From contig JALNYP010000073.1 in the NCBI GenBank assembly GCA_023229795.1, positions 1 through 17,701 of the forward strand: a stretch of 17,701 bases of DNA, written 5' to 3'. The notes beneath the pieces are model-generated. The model was not told where the DNA came from and made no database searches. It saw nothing but the letters and a program-made list of their open reading frames with translations. The translations under genes were made by a program, and so were the position numbers. The stretch is from Syntrophobacterales bacterium (GTDB taxonomy: Bacteria; Desulfobacterota; Desulfobaccia; Desulfobaccales; 0-14-0-80-60-11). Of the stretch, positions 6,412-14,173 are shown piece after piece. Position 1 is the stretch's first letter; every line of letters begins with the position of its first letter.

Positions 6412-6792
6412 ATGCGGCCAATAGTCATTATACTGACAGCAATTTTGGTTATGGCTCCGGGAATTTCCGTCGCCCAGATGCATGGCGGCGGCATGCACGG
6501 CGGTGGTTCCGGCCAGCATATGATGGGCGGCCAGGGCATGAGCCAGTGCGGGATGCAAAACATGGAAATGATGAACCAAATGATGAATGACATGCATCAG
6601 ATGATGGGGCAGGGTCATATGACCCCGGCACAGCAAAAGCAGATGCAGGACATGATGAACCAGATGGGCCAGATGAAGCAGCAGATGGGCGGCCCCATGA
6701 CTCCGCAAATGGAGCAGCAACAACAACAGCGGCTTCAGGAAATGCAGCAGCGACTAAATACTATGAAGCAGCAGGGGGAACATCAGCACTAA
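6412..6792 (+). CDS. Exported Met/Gln/His-rich protein
   Basis: A 126-residue protein with signal peptide MRPIVIILTAILVMAPGISVA, cleaved before Q22. The mature part begins MHGGGMHGGGSGQHMMGGQG, then runs as a helical Met/Gln-rich segment (MMNQMMNDMHQMMGQGHM, QQKQMQDMMNQMGQMKQQMG) and ends GEHQH. Met every three to four residues on a helix plus His ends is a plausible Cu(I)/Ag(I)-binding design, as in SilE-like proteins; it could also be a periplasmic chaperone of the Spy type, though the LTxxQ motifs are absent. AGGAGG lies about ten bases before the ATG. It is a compositional cousin, not a clear homologue, of the minus-strand Met-rich protein. It stands directly ahead of the three membrane sensors. 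Confidence 0.8.
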   Translation: MRPIVIILTAILVMAPGISVAQMHGGGMHGGGSGQHMMGGQGMSQCGMQNMEMMNQMMNDMHQMMGQGHMTPAQQKQMQDMMNQMGQMKQQMGGPMTPQMEQQQQQRLQEMQQRLNTMKQQGEHQH

Positions 6793-6837
6793 TTTGGGGG
6801 CCATGTCGTAGAACCTTTTTTGAGTCACAGGGTGCAT

Positions 6838-7434
6838 ATGGGTTATGCGCGGTTAATCTGGTTCACCCTGGCAGGGATAGTCGCGGGCTACCTGTTGATG
6901 CACCCTTTCGCCATGTTGGCCTATGTCTTGGGTCCCCAGCATCCTCACTCCGCCATGGAATTCAGCTTGTGGGGCCGCCAGATGCACCTGGCTTTCGGTG
7001 CCGAAATGCTGGCCATGGGTGGGGCTTTTGCTGTTATGGGTGGAATTGCCGGTTTTTGCCTGGGTGCCTGGTCCCTTCAGAAAGAGCGGTGGATGGCGGA
7101 GAAACTGGAATCAGAGCGGCGATTGGCCGCCCTGGAGACCCTGAGAGATTTAATGGTGACCTTGGCCCACTATATCCGCAACTCCAATCTGGTGATTGGG
7201 GGGTTCAGCGCCCATCTCTTGAAGCACAATACCGATGCCGATTTTGCCAATCCACTGCAAATGATCCAGCAATCCTCCCGGGAAATCGAGGCGGTAATCA
7301 ATTCGTTGCAGAATCTAACCGAAATCAGCACCATCCAATATGCCACCGAAGGCCAGGCCAGGATGATCGATCTGAAAAAGGAACTGGAGGCTCGTTTATC
7401 GAGAAAGGCGGCCAAGGAGCAGTATGAATCCTGA
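6838..7434 (+). CDS. Two-TM sensor with phospho-acceptor-like helix, no kinase domain
   Basis: A 198-residue protein. Two membrane helices (about 6-30 and 51-80) enclose a short loop rich in His and Met (LMHPFAMLAYVLGPQHPHS, MEFSLWGRQMHLAFGAEM). A coiled coil (about 81-105) leads to a helix TLAHYIRNSNLVIGGFSAHL, with H111 in a HisKA-like H-box (H-x-x-R-N). The chain stops after the second dimerisation helix and a short linker; there is no HATPase domain. It may be a phospho-acceptor or scaffold for the kinase encoded next. ATG 6838 is chosen (AGGG five bases upstream); GTG 6832 and TTG 6820 are alternatives. Its end overlaps the next start by 11 bases, suggesting translational coupling. Confidence 0.75.
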   Translation: MGYARLIWFTLAGIVAGYLLMHPFAMLAYVLGPQHPHSAMEFSLWGRQMHLAFGAEMLAMGGAFAVMGGIAGFCLGAWSLQKERWMAEKLESERRLAALETLRDLMVTLAHYIRNSNLVIGGFSAHLLKHNTDADFANPLQMIQQSSREIEAVINSLQNLTEISTIQYATEGQARMIDLKKELEARLSRKAAKEQYES

Positions 7435-8503
7435 AGAAATCAAGCCGGTGGTCTTGAAGGCCCCGACCCGGAGAGAAAGAACCTGGTTCTACCCCTGGAT
7501 AGGCCTCCTATTCGGAGTGGTCAGTGGCATCCTGATCGCGCATCCCCTTGCCATGCTGGCGTATAACCTTCACGAATGTTTGATTTCAGGGACCACTTGT
7601 GATGTGACCGGCGCTCTTTTTCATAGCTTCGCCTTCCATATGTGGCCCATGATGCTGCTCTTCTCCGTGTTCGGCGGGGTTTCCTGGGGAATTATAGCGT
7701 TCGTAATGCAGCGTCTCAGAGAGAATCGCCTGCGCCTAAACAGCTTGCACCAGGAGTTCGAGCTCCAGGTAGCCACGTTGAGACATCATTACAAAAACCT
7801 GGCCATAGGAATTAGTGGCTTTTCCAGCCGCATAAAGCGGAAACTGACGAACATGGATGAAACCATACGCCGCTGCTTCGAAGAAGGCAAATGCCCCACC
7901 TATGAGGATTTTCATAAGGACTACGAATCCATTGAACATAACGTGGATATCCTTGAGGAAGCCGCCCAGCGCTTGACGCATACCTTAGGACAGGAACTCC
8001 TGTTTTTGAAAGCTTTAACCAGTGACGCTTTAACGTTGGGGCGTCAAGATTTTTATCCTTTCCTGATTCATTGTGTAGACGACCTCTTAGGGTTGCGGTT
8101 CCGGGAAAAGAATATCCGGGTGGAAATCAATGGCCAGCCTCTGGAAGATTGCCGGGATACGCTGATTTTCCCGTTTGAGCCCCATACAATGGAAGTTATC
8201 TTGCAGAACGTCCTGTCTAATGCCATGAAATATGGCGACATCATTCAGATTAGAGTTGTGGATTCGGGCCAGCGCTTACAAGTCGAGGTCCGGGATAACG
8301 GCCCGGGCATGGATATTCAGGAACTCAAACGTAATCTGGCAATCTCCGGGGAGCGACGGGAGGCTGAGAGCACCCATTTGGGCCTCAGGGTAAGCATCCA
8401 CTTGCTGGGGAAAATTGGCGGACACCTCTCAGCCTGGAGTAGACCGGGGGAGGGCGGGGTTTTTATCATCGAGTTTCCCAAGCACCCAGCAAGAATTCGT
8501 TAA
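7424..8503 (+). CDS. Membrane histidine kinase with HPxxMLA/HMWPM sensor module
   Basis: A 359-residue protein. TM1 (about 22-46) ends in AHPLAMLAY; a short periplasmic loop follows; TM2 (about 66-95) opens with HSFAFHMWPMM. After a coiled linker the phospho-acceptor helix reads LRHHYKNLAIGISGF (H121 or H122). An insertion (about 142-170) precedes the second helix. The ATP-binding domain has the N-box LQNVLSNAMKYG (about 259-270), G1 box VRDNGPGMD (about 288-296) and G2-like LGLRVSIHLLGKIGG (about 319-333). It should autophosphorylate and pass phosphate to a response regulator, but none is encoded in the window. The His/Met residues at the outer membrane face could bind copper; this is inference. 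AAGGAG lies four bases before the ATG. Confidence 0.87.
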   Translation: MNPEEIKPVVLKAPTRRERTWFYPWIGLLFGVVSGILIAHPLAMLAYNLHECLISGTTCDVTGALFHSFAFHMWPMMLLFSVFGGVSWGIIAFVMQRLRENRLRLNSLHQEFELQVATLRHHYKNLAIGISGFSSRIKRKLTNMDETIRRCFEEGKCPTYEDFHKDYESIEHNVDILEEAAQRLTHTLGQELLFLKALTSDALTLGRQDFYPFLIHCVDDLLGLRFREKNIRVEINGQPLEDCRDTLIFPFEPHTMEVILQNVLSNAMKYGDIIQIRVVDSGQRLQVEVRDNGPGMDIQELKRNLAISGERREAESTHLGLRVSIHLLGKIGGHLSAWSRPGEGGVFIIEFPKHPARIR

Positions 8504-8575
8504 GCTAAAGGAAGGGATAAGTTTCAGAAACCCTGAAAAAGGAACTGGCAGCTACTAAGCCAATCGAGAGGCAAC

Positions 8576-9511
8576 ATGAATCCTGAGGAGTGTGAGCCGA
8601 TCCGCAAGGAGAGAACCTGGGTCTATCCCTGGATCGGCATCCTGTTCGGCATCGCGGTGGGAATCTTCATTGGCCACCCCCTATCGATGCTGGCCCAGAA
8701 TTTTTACAATTCTATTATTTCGAGCGCGCCAATTGACATACTGGGAGCCTTTTCCCACAGCTTCCACCTGCACATGTGGCCCATGTTGCTCATCTTTGGC
8801 GTGTTTGGCGGGGTAGTGTGGGGTTTCATAGGCTTCATTTTACAGCGACTCAGAGAGAGTCGCTTACGCTTAGACGCCGCGCACCGGCAACTTCTGAAAC
8901 AGACCAGGTACCTCAATACCTACCTGACGGTTAGCTCCATGGTCGCCCAATGCCTGGACCCTCACGAACTCCTGGAGGCGGTTTTGAACGTCGTCATGGA
9001 AACCGTGTCTGCGGAAGGAGCCTCTGTTCTTCTCCTGGACGAGGATCAGGCGAATTTTCAATTTTATAGCATAGAGGGTCCTGCCAAGCCGGTGCTCATG
9101 TCCGCGACCTTTCCTGCCGACCAGGGCATAGCAGGTTCTCTAGTGCAGACCCAGAGGTCGGAAGTTATCAAGGACGTGCCTCAGGACCCGCGGTTTTTTG
9201 GCAAGATCGATTCCCAATATGGCTTTAGCACCCGGAATATGATTGCCATTCCTCTCACCGCAGGGGAAGAAAAGATCGGGGTGATGGAAGTCCTGAATAA
9301 ACTTGGGGGTGAACCTTTCACAGACGAGGAGCGCCTGCTGCTGGACTCCATCGCCGAAGAAATCGCCTTTGCCATTCGCAATGCCAGGATATTTGAGTAC
9401 GTGGTCAACAGCTACTGCAAGCAGCGCCAGGGAGAGACGTCCTGCAAGGGCTGCAAGAGGCCGCTGCGATCTTGGACCCCCTGTGTGAAGTATCTGGAAA
9501 AAAGCCTTTAG
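8576..9511 (+). CDS. Membrane GAF-domain protein with C-terminal Cys cluster
   Basis: A 311-residue protein. Residues 1-105 repeat the module of the preceding kinase (MNPEE start, W-x-YPWIG, GHPLSMLAQ, HSFHLHMWPM, QRLRESRLRL), showing a tandem duplication. Residues about 111-275 form a GAF domain (EGASVLLLDED, FPADQGIAGSLVQT, STRNMIAIPL, IGVMEVLNKLGGEPFTDEE). The tail carries C281-x8-C290-x2-C293-x9-C303, a likely zinc or iron-sulfur site. No kinase, cyclase or DNA-binding output follows, so it may modulate the neighbouring kinase or sense redox or ligand itself. GAGAGG precedes ATG 8576; 72 bases separate it from the kinase gene. Confidence 0.83.
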   Translation: MNPEECEPIRKERTWVYPWIGILFGIAVGIFIGHPLSMLAQNFYNSIISSAPIDILGAFSHSFHLHMWPMLLIFGVFGGVVWGFIGFILQRLRESRLRLDAAHRQLLKQTRYLNTYLTVSSMVAQCLDPHELLEAVLNVVMETVSAEGASVLLLDEDQANFQFYSIEGPAKPVLMSATFPADQGIAGSLVQTQRSEVIKDVPQDPRFFGKIDSQYGFSTRNMIAIPLTAGEEKIGVMEVLNKLGGEPFTDEERLLLDSIAEEIAFAIRNARIFEYVVNSYCKQRQGETSCKGCKRPLRSWTPCVKYLEKSL

Positions 9512-9526
9512 GACCGGAGGTGACCA

Positions 9527-10111
9527 TCAGGCCACTTCCTGAGGCATACGTTCTTTCAAGAAAGCCGGTGCCATGGGACTATGGGCCATCCAACCCCTCA
9601 CCCCTGGAGGGCATTTATTAGGCGCCCTGAGCCGCATACTCATGTCTTTCATCAGGTACTTATAGCTGACTAAAGCTTCAAGCCGCCCCAAAGGCTGGTT
9701 AGCGGCATCCAGAAGTTCTCCCCGGAGACCCACGGTTTCCTGGCCAGGCGGGTAAAAATACTCGATGGCAGATATCTTTTCGACTTTAGCAGATACTGGC
9801 ACCCTCTTGCCCCAGGTTAAATAAACCCCTTCGATGCCATCCTCGCCCTTTAGCTGTTGTAAGGTCCAATCTTGAATTTCTGCATTCTTGGCTTTAGCGA
9901 CTGCCTCCATCCATTGCATAGGCAGGTGCAGCCGCATATCCATCTGATGGGCGGCGCGCTCCATCCTGAGGATGGCGATCTGTTGCCATTCCTTCACCAG
10001 GCTGTCTCGAATAAAATTATAGCCGATAAGTCCGCTGGCCCCCAGGAAGAGGGACACCGGAATTATGAGAAAAACCAGCAGACGTTTTTATAGGCTTTTA
10101 AATTTAAACAT
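9527..10111 (-). pseudogene. Truncated membrane sensor (histidine kinase N-terminus), broken
   Basis: Starting from ATG at 10111 the frame reads MFKFKSL, then TAA (10088-10090), then KRLLVFLIIPVSLFLGASGL, a membrane helix that clearly belongs to the same protein; a Tyr codon (TAT/TAC) is likely lost. The following part (RDSLVKEWQQIAILRMERAA, QMDMRLHLPMQWMEAVAKA) is the extracytoplasmic sensor start of a histidine kinase type. After KYLMKDM the sequence turns into an unlike tail ending ERMPQEVA and stops without HisKA or HATPase. So there is a nonsense codon at position 8 plus a lost 3' half. A GTG at 10057 could still start a 176-residue piece, but it would lack most of the first helix. It converges with the GAF gene, 15 bases apart. 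Confidence 0.65.
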
Positions 10112-10365
10112 GTGTGGTCCTCGGACCAAAAAGCGAAAAGGAATTTACGCCGGTTAAGGAGAAAAAATAACCTGGTGCCGCGGCTTTTTTTTATTATATC
10201 ATGGGCTTCCCCAAATGCCCCTCTTTGCCGTCCGGTTGTCTCTACGCTCATATATTGCGCCTGTTACTGGGTCGTCGCTTGTACCTCAACTTCCCCAGGT
10301 TGCCCGCTCCGGTCGGGGTGACTACTTTTAAGTAAATTTATTGGTTTTCAACCAAGGGACTTCCA
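10112..10365. promoter_or_regulatory. Region upstream of the copper ATPase
   Basis: This 254-base gap should carry the ATPase promoter. A perfect inverted repeat TTGGTT-TTC-AACCAA (10341-10355) lies directly before the ribosome binding site GGGAC (10356-10360) and could be an operator or a hairpin masking translation. Another short repeat, TGGTC/GACCA (10115-10119 and 10124-10128), lies at the other end, next to the broken sensor's start. A Cys-containing frame (GTG 10175 to TGA 10321, with LIYCACYWVVACTSTSPGCP) has AAGGAG 13 bases upstream; I cannot call it a gene. No known copper operator is recognised. Confidence 0.3.
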
Positions 10366-12793
10366 ATGAATGCTTCCGCCTCTTCCAGTTCAGTGCTCCA
10401 AGATCCGGTCTGCGGCATGAACGTGGAACCCGAGAGCGAATTCCGGGCGACTTACCAAGGCCAGGAATACCTTTTTTGCAGCAGCCACTGCTTAGCAAAG
10501 TTTAAAGCCGCCCCGGAACGCTATGTCGAATCTGGCTCAGCGGAAATCCATGCCGCTGAACCGGCTGAAACTGCTCCCAGGCAAATTTTTACCTGCCCGA
10601 TGCATTCGGAAATTGTGCAGGATACCCCAGGGGATTGCCCTCAATGCGGCATGGCTCTGGAACCGGCGGCTCCGCCCGTTCCCCTGACGCACACCGAATG
10701 GACCTGCCCCATGCACCCGGAGATTGTTAGCGAAGCCCCGGGAATTTGCCCCAAATGTGGCATGGCGCTGGAGTCCCGCACCGTCGCCGTGGAAGAAGAA
10801 GAAAATCCGGAGCTGCGGGACATGCGGCGGCGTTTCTGGGTGGCCCTGGTGCTGACGATCCCTGTGGTCGTAATTGCCATGGGACACCTCATCCCGGGTC
10901 ACCCACTCCAACGCCTGGCATCATCGCACTTTTGGGGCTGGGTGGAGTTGGGATTGGCGACCCCGGTAGTACTCTGGTGCAGCTGGCCGTTTTTCGTGCG
11001 GGGGGTGCAGTCGGTCATCAACCGCAGTCTGAACATGTTCACCCTCATCGGTCTTGGCGTGAGCGTGGCCTACACTTACAGCTTGGTGGCCAAATTTTTT
11101 CCCGAAATTTTTCCAGCTTCCTTCCGGAATGCCTCCGGCGAGGTGGGGGTCTATTTCGAAGCCGCGGCCTTCATCGTTACCCTGGTGCTCCTGGGCCAGG
11201 TGTTGGAACTGAAAGCCCGAAGCCAGACCAGCGCTGCTATCAAACTCTTGCTGAGGCTGGCTCCCAAAACGGCTCGCCGGATAAATGAGGACGGCACCGA
11301 AGAAGACATTCCCCTGGAGCAGGTGCAGGCCGGCGACCGGTTGAGGGTACGGCCCGGGGAAAAGGTGCCGGTGGACGGCAACATCTTGGAGGGCAAGAGT
11401 TCGGTGGATGAATCCATGATCACCGGCGAGCCCATCCCGGTAGAGAAAGCTCGCGGCGACCGGGTCATCGGGGCCACTATCAACGGTACCGGCTCCCTGA
11501 TGATGGAGGCCAAGCGGGTGGGCGCGGGGACGCTGCTGGCTCAGATCGTGCAAATGGTGGCCGAAGCCCAGCGCAGCCGGGCTCCCATCCAGAAGCTGGT
11601 GGACGTAGTGGCGGCCTACTTCGTGCCGGTAGTGGTGGGCATAGCCATAGCCACCTTTGCAGTCTGGGCTCTGGTCGGTCCGCAACCCCGCATGGCCCAC
11701 GCCATCATCAACGCCGTGGCGGTGCTCATTATCGCCTGTCCCTGCGCCCTGGGACTGGCTACTCCCATGTCCATCATGGTGGCCACGGGTAAGGGGGCGA
11801 CGGTGGGGGTGCTTTTCAAGAACGCCGAAGCCATCGAAGTGATGCGCCAGATCGACACCCTGGTGGTGGACAAGACCGGGACGCTCACCGAGGGCAAACC
11901 CAAGCTGGTGACCGTGAAAGCTTTGGAGGGTACGGATGAAGCCACCTTGTTGCGCCTGGCGGCTTGCCTGGAGCGGGGCAGCGAACACCCCCTGGCCGCG
12001 GCCATCGTCAAGGGCGCCCAGGACCGAGAAATCCAGCTGGCTGATGCCCGGAACTTCGAATATGTCTCCGGCAAGGGCGTTGCCGGGGAAGTGGACGGGC
12101 GTAGGGTGGCGTTGGGGAATCGTCGTCTCATGGAGGACCAGGGTGTGGACCTGGGCGGTTTGGCTGAGGAAGCCGAATCTTTGCGGGCCGACGGCCAGAC
12201 GGTGATGTTCCTGGCCGTGGACGGCAAAGCCGCGGGCCTGGTGGGGGTCGCGGACCCCATCAAGGAAACCACCATCGAGGCTATCGAGAAGCTGCATGAG
12301 GAAGGCATTAAAATCGTTATGCTCACCGGCGACAGCCGCACTACGGGCCAGGCCGTGGCCAAAAAATTGGCGATTGACGAGGTGGTGTCCGAGGTGCTCC
12401 CTGACCAGAAGGCGGCAAAAGTTAAAGAATTGCAGGCACAGGGCCTTATGGTCGCCATGGCCGGCGACGGGATCAACGACGCCCCCGGCCCTGGCCCAGG
12501 CCCAGGTGGGCATCGCCATGGGGACGGGGACGGACGTGGCCATGGAAAGCGCCGGGGTTACCCTGGTCAAAGGCGACCTCCGGGGTATCGTCCGGGCTCG
12601 GGTACTCAGCCGGGCCACGATGCGGAATATCAAGCAAAACCTGTTCTTCGCCTTTGTCTATAACTCTCTTGGCATCCCCATCGCGGCGGGGGTGCTCTAC
12701 CCCTGGTTCGGCATCTTGCTCAGCCCGGCCATGAGCTTTTCTTCGGTATCCGTAGTCACTAACGCCCTGCGCCTACACCGGGCGCAGTTGTAA
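10366..12793 (+). pseudogene. copA: Copper-translocating P1B-type ATPase, frameshifted near C-terminus
   Basis: This exporter uses ATP to drive Cu(I) (or Ag(I)) out of the cytoplasm. Domains in order: a YHS domain (DPVCGM with C16, FCSSHC with C38/C42); two heavy-metal-binding domains with CPMHSEIV..CPQCGMAL (from C77) and CPMHPEIV..CPKCGMAL (from C114); membrane helices from about 157; actuator TGEP; the CPC metal site (458-460); DKTGT with D502; SEHPLA; and GDGINDAP (700-707). One extra G at 12487/12488 then shifts the frame. The original frame reads a Gly/Pro-rich nonsense tail to 12663, while the +1 frame restores ALAQAQVGIAMGTGTD, the TM7 motif FAFVYN and the TM8 motif MSFSSVSVVTNAL, stopping at 12793. 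Corrected length is 808 residues, normal for the family. The Tyr-Asn and Met-Ser-Ser motifs indicate Cu(I) specificity. A sequencing error is possible, since the indel is in a GC-rich run. If real, the pump lacks its last two helices. Confidence 0.92.
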
Positions 12794-13167
12794 CCATCAA
12801 TCTAACACCCAAATACCGTCAGAAGAAGGTAAAATGGGTGCCGGTCGGAAAGCCAGTAGCAATTGTGAAATTGGTTTTCAGGTCGCCTTCCGGCGACCCG
12901 TCACTCAACTGATAATTCGAGTAATTGAGGAACTTTGAATTAATCAAGTCAAACTATCTGCTATCCTCAGGGACTTATCACGTCTCTGAAAATTTCCACT
13001 TGCCAGACCATATATGCATTTTTGCCCATTCCCTTGATATCCCCTTACTTGAGACATACGGCACCAGAGCAAAGCTGCATCATGTTGATCGAGAAGGCCT
13101 TTCAGAAGAGCGAATCATGTCCATTTTTGGAAATGCGTGAGCCATTTAAGAGGACACCTTGCTATGT
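12794..13167. other. Convergent intergenic region with hairpin
   Basis: No gene is recognised in these 374 bases. A strong hairpin GGTCGCC-TTCC-GGCGACC (12881-12898), about 90 bases past the ATPase stop, has no T run and may be a Rho-assisted or 3'-protecting structure. A 71-codon frame from TTG 12925 to 13140 (ending GLSEERIMSIFGNA) lacks a ribosome binding site and a family; it may be decayed coding DNA. Base composition is more AT-rich than in the flanking genes. Confidence 0.4.
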
Positions 13168-14172
13168 TCATTTCGTTTTTTTGCGTGGGGTTTTTCCTCG
13201 AGTGCGTCTTGATAGTATGGATTTCCCTTTGCAGGTTTTGGTGCCTTTGGGGGATGACTTCACAGGTTTCGACGATTTGGCCGGGGTATTGTCCTCCTCA
13301 GCCTGCGGTTTGATGAGTCCCAGATAGATTTCCATTCCTAACGGGGCCGCCTTAAGATAAAAAGGCTCCAAAGCTTCCAGAAAGGGCGTCCGGCCTCGCC
13401 AAAAGGGAAAGTTGCCCAGTCTTTTGGGTAAGCTGGCGGTAACCGCGGGGAGGCTGACCTCACCGAACAGGTCGCCGGGCCATTCCTCCCCGCCCCAAAA
13501 AGAGGCGGGCTCCAAAGGTGGCTCTTCAGGGACAGGTTCCGAAACCTCGTTCCGGTCCGGCCCAGGGATAACGGCAGTAGTGGCGGGACCGTAGCCCAGC
13601 AACTCAAAGAGTTCTTCCCGGGTGAGACCTCGTAGTTTAAAGAGAAGAAAGGGGTCCCGGTCGAATTCCTCCGCCAGGAGGTAATAGACCGCAGCCGTGT
13701 GCTTACACGGATTGGACCAATCGGGACAAGAGCAGTCGGTCTCCAGATCCCGCAACTGGTGGGGAAAGAGGGACAATTCGGCGCTCTTAAAGACCTCTTC
13801 AATATCTTCCGGCATCTCGCCGGCCAAGAGCTTGGCCAGGGAAATGAACCGGTCCGCCAGAGCCTTTGAAACCTGATGCCATTGGGCCCGCGACAGGGGC
13901 CGGAAGCGGATCTCCACTTCGTATGGTCGGGAACGGGAACCCTGCACCGCGGCCCTCACCGCCCCTTTCTCAATCTCGATGTCCATGACCTGGCCCTTGC
14001 GGGCATAGGTGCGCCCCCGGTTCAGGCGTTCGCCGATATCAAAGCTTTCGAGCACCTTGATCCAGCGCAGCCCCCACCAACTAGTGGCGAAATTCCCCCG
14101 CCTGGACTGGGCCTTGATGCCTCCCTTCACTTCCCGGGCCGGCTTCGGAGTATAATAACGCCACCAACTCAT
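13168..14172 (-). CDS. SWIM zinc-finger protein
   Basis: A 334-residue protein with the SWIM motif C147-x-C149-x6-C156-x-H158 (CSCPDWSNPCKH), a zinc-binding fold that mediates DNA or protein contacts. The N-terminal part (WWGLRWIKVLESF, RGRTYARKGQVMDIEIEKG, RPLSRAQWHQV) is typical of bacterial SWIM proteins encoded beside SNF2 ATPases. The middle is acidic and Pro-rich and the C-terminus is a Lys/Arg tail (RRTRGKTPRKKTK). Its ATG follows the ATPase stop by one base, so translation is coupled. It probably acts with the ATPase as a DNA- or protein-targeting partner; the cellular process is unknown. Confidence 0.9.
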   Translation of the reverse strand: MSWWRYYTPKPAREVKGGIKAQSRRGNFATSWWGLRWIKVLESFDIGERLNRGRTYARKGQVMDIEIEKGAVRAAVQGSRSRPYEVEIRFRPLSRAQWHQVSKALADRFISLAKLLAGEMPEDIEEVFKSAELSLFPHQLRDLETDCSCPDWSNPCKHTAAVYYLLAEEFDRDPFLLFKLRGLTREELFELLGYGPATTAVIPGPDRNEVSEPVPEEPPLEPASFWGGEEWPGDLFGEVSLPAVTASLPKRLGNFPFWRGRTPFLEALEPFYLKAAPLGMEIYLGLIKPQAEEDNTPAKSSKPVKSSPKGTKTCKGKSILSRRTRGKTPRKKTK

Positions 14173-14173
14173 C

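Noticed and set aside
10175..10321. 48-residue Cys-containing leader peptide upstream of the copper ATPase
   Set aside because: The ribosome binding site is too far (13 bases) from a GTG start, and the composition is unconvincing; noted only within the upstream region.
10921..12633. 570-codon minus-strand ORF opposite the copper ATPase
   Set aside because: An antisense shadow of a GC-rich gene: His/Gly/Gln-rich peptide, no start signal, and the plus strand has unmistakable P-type ATPase motifs.
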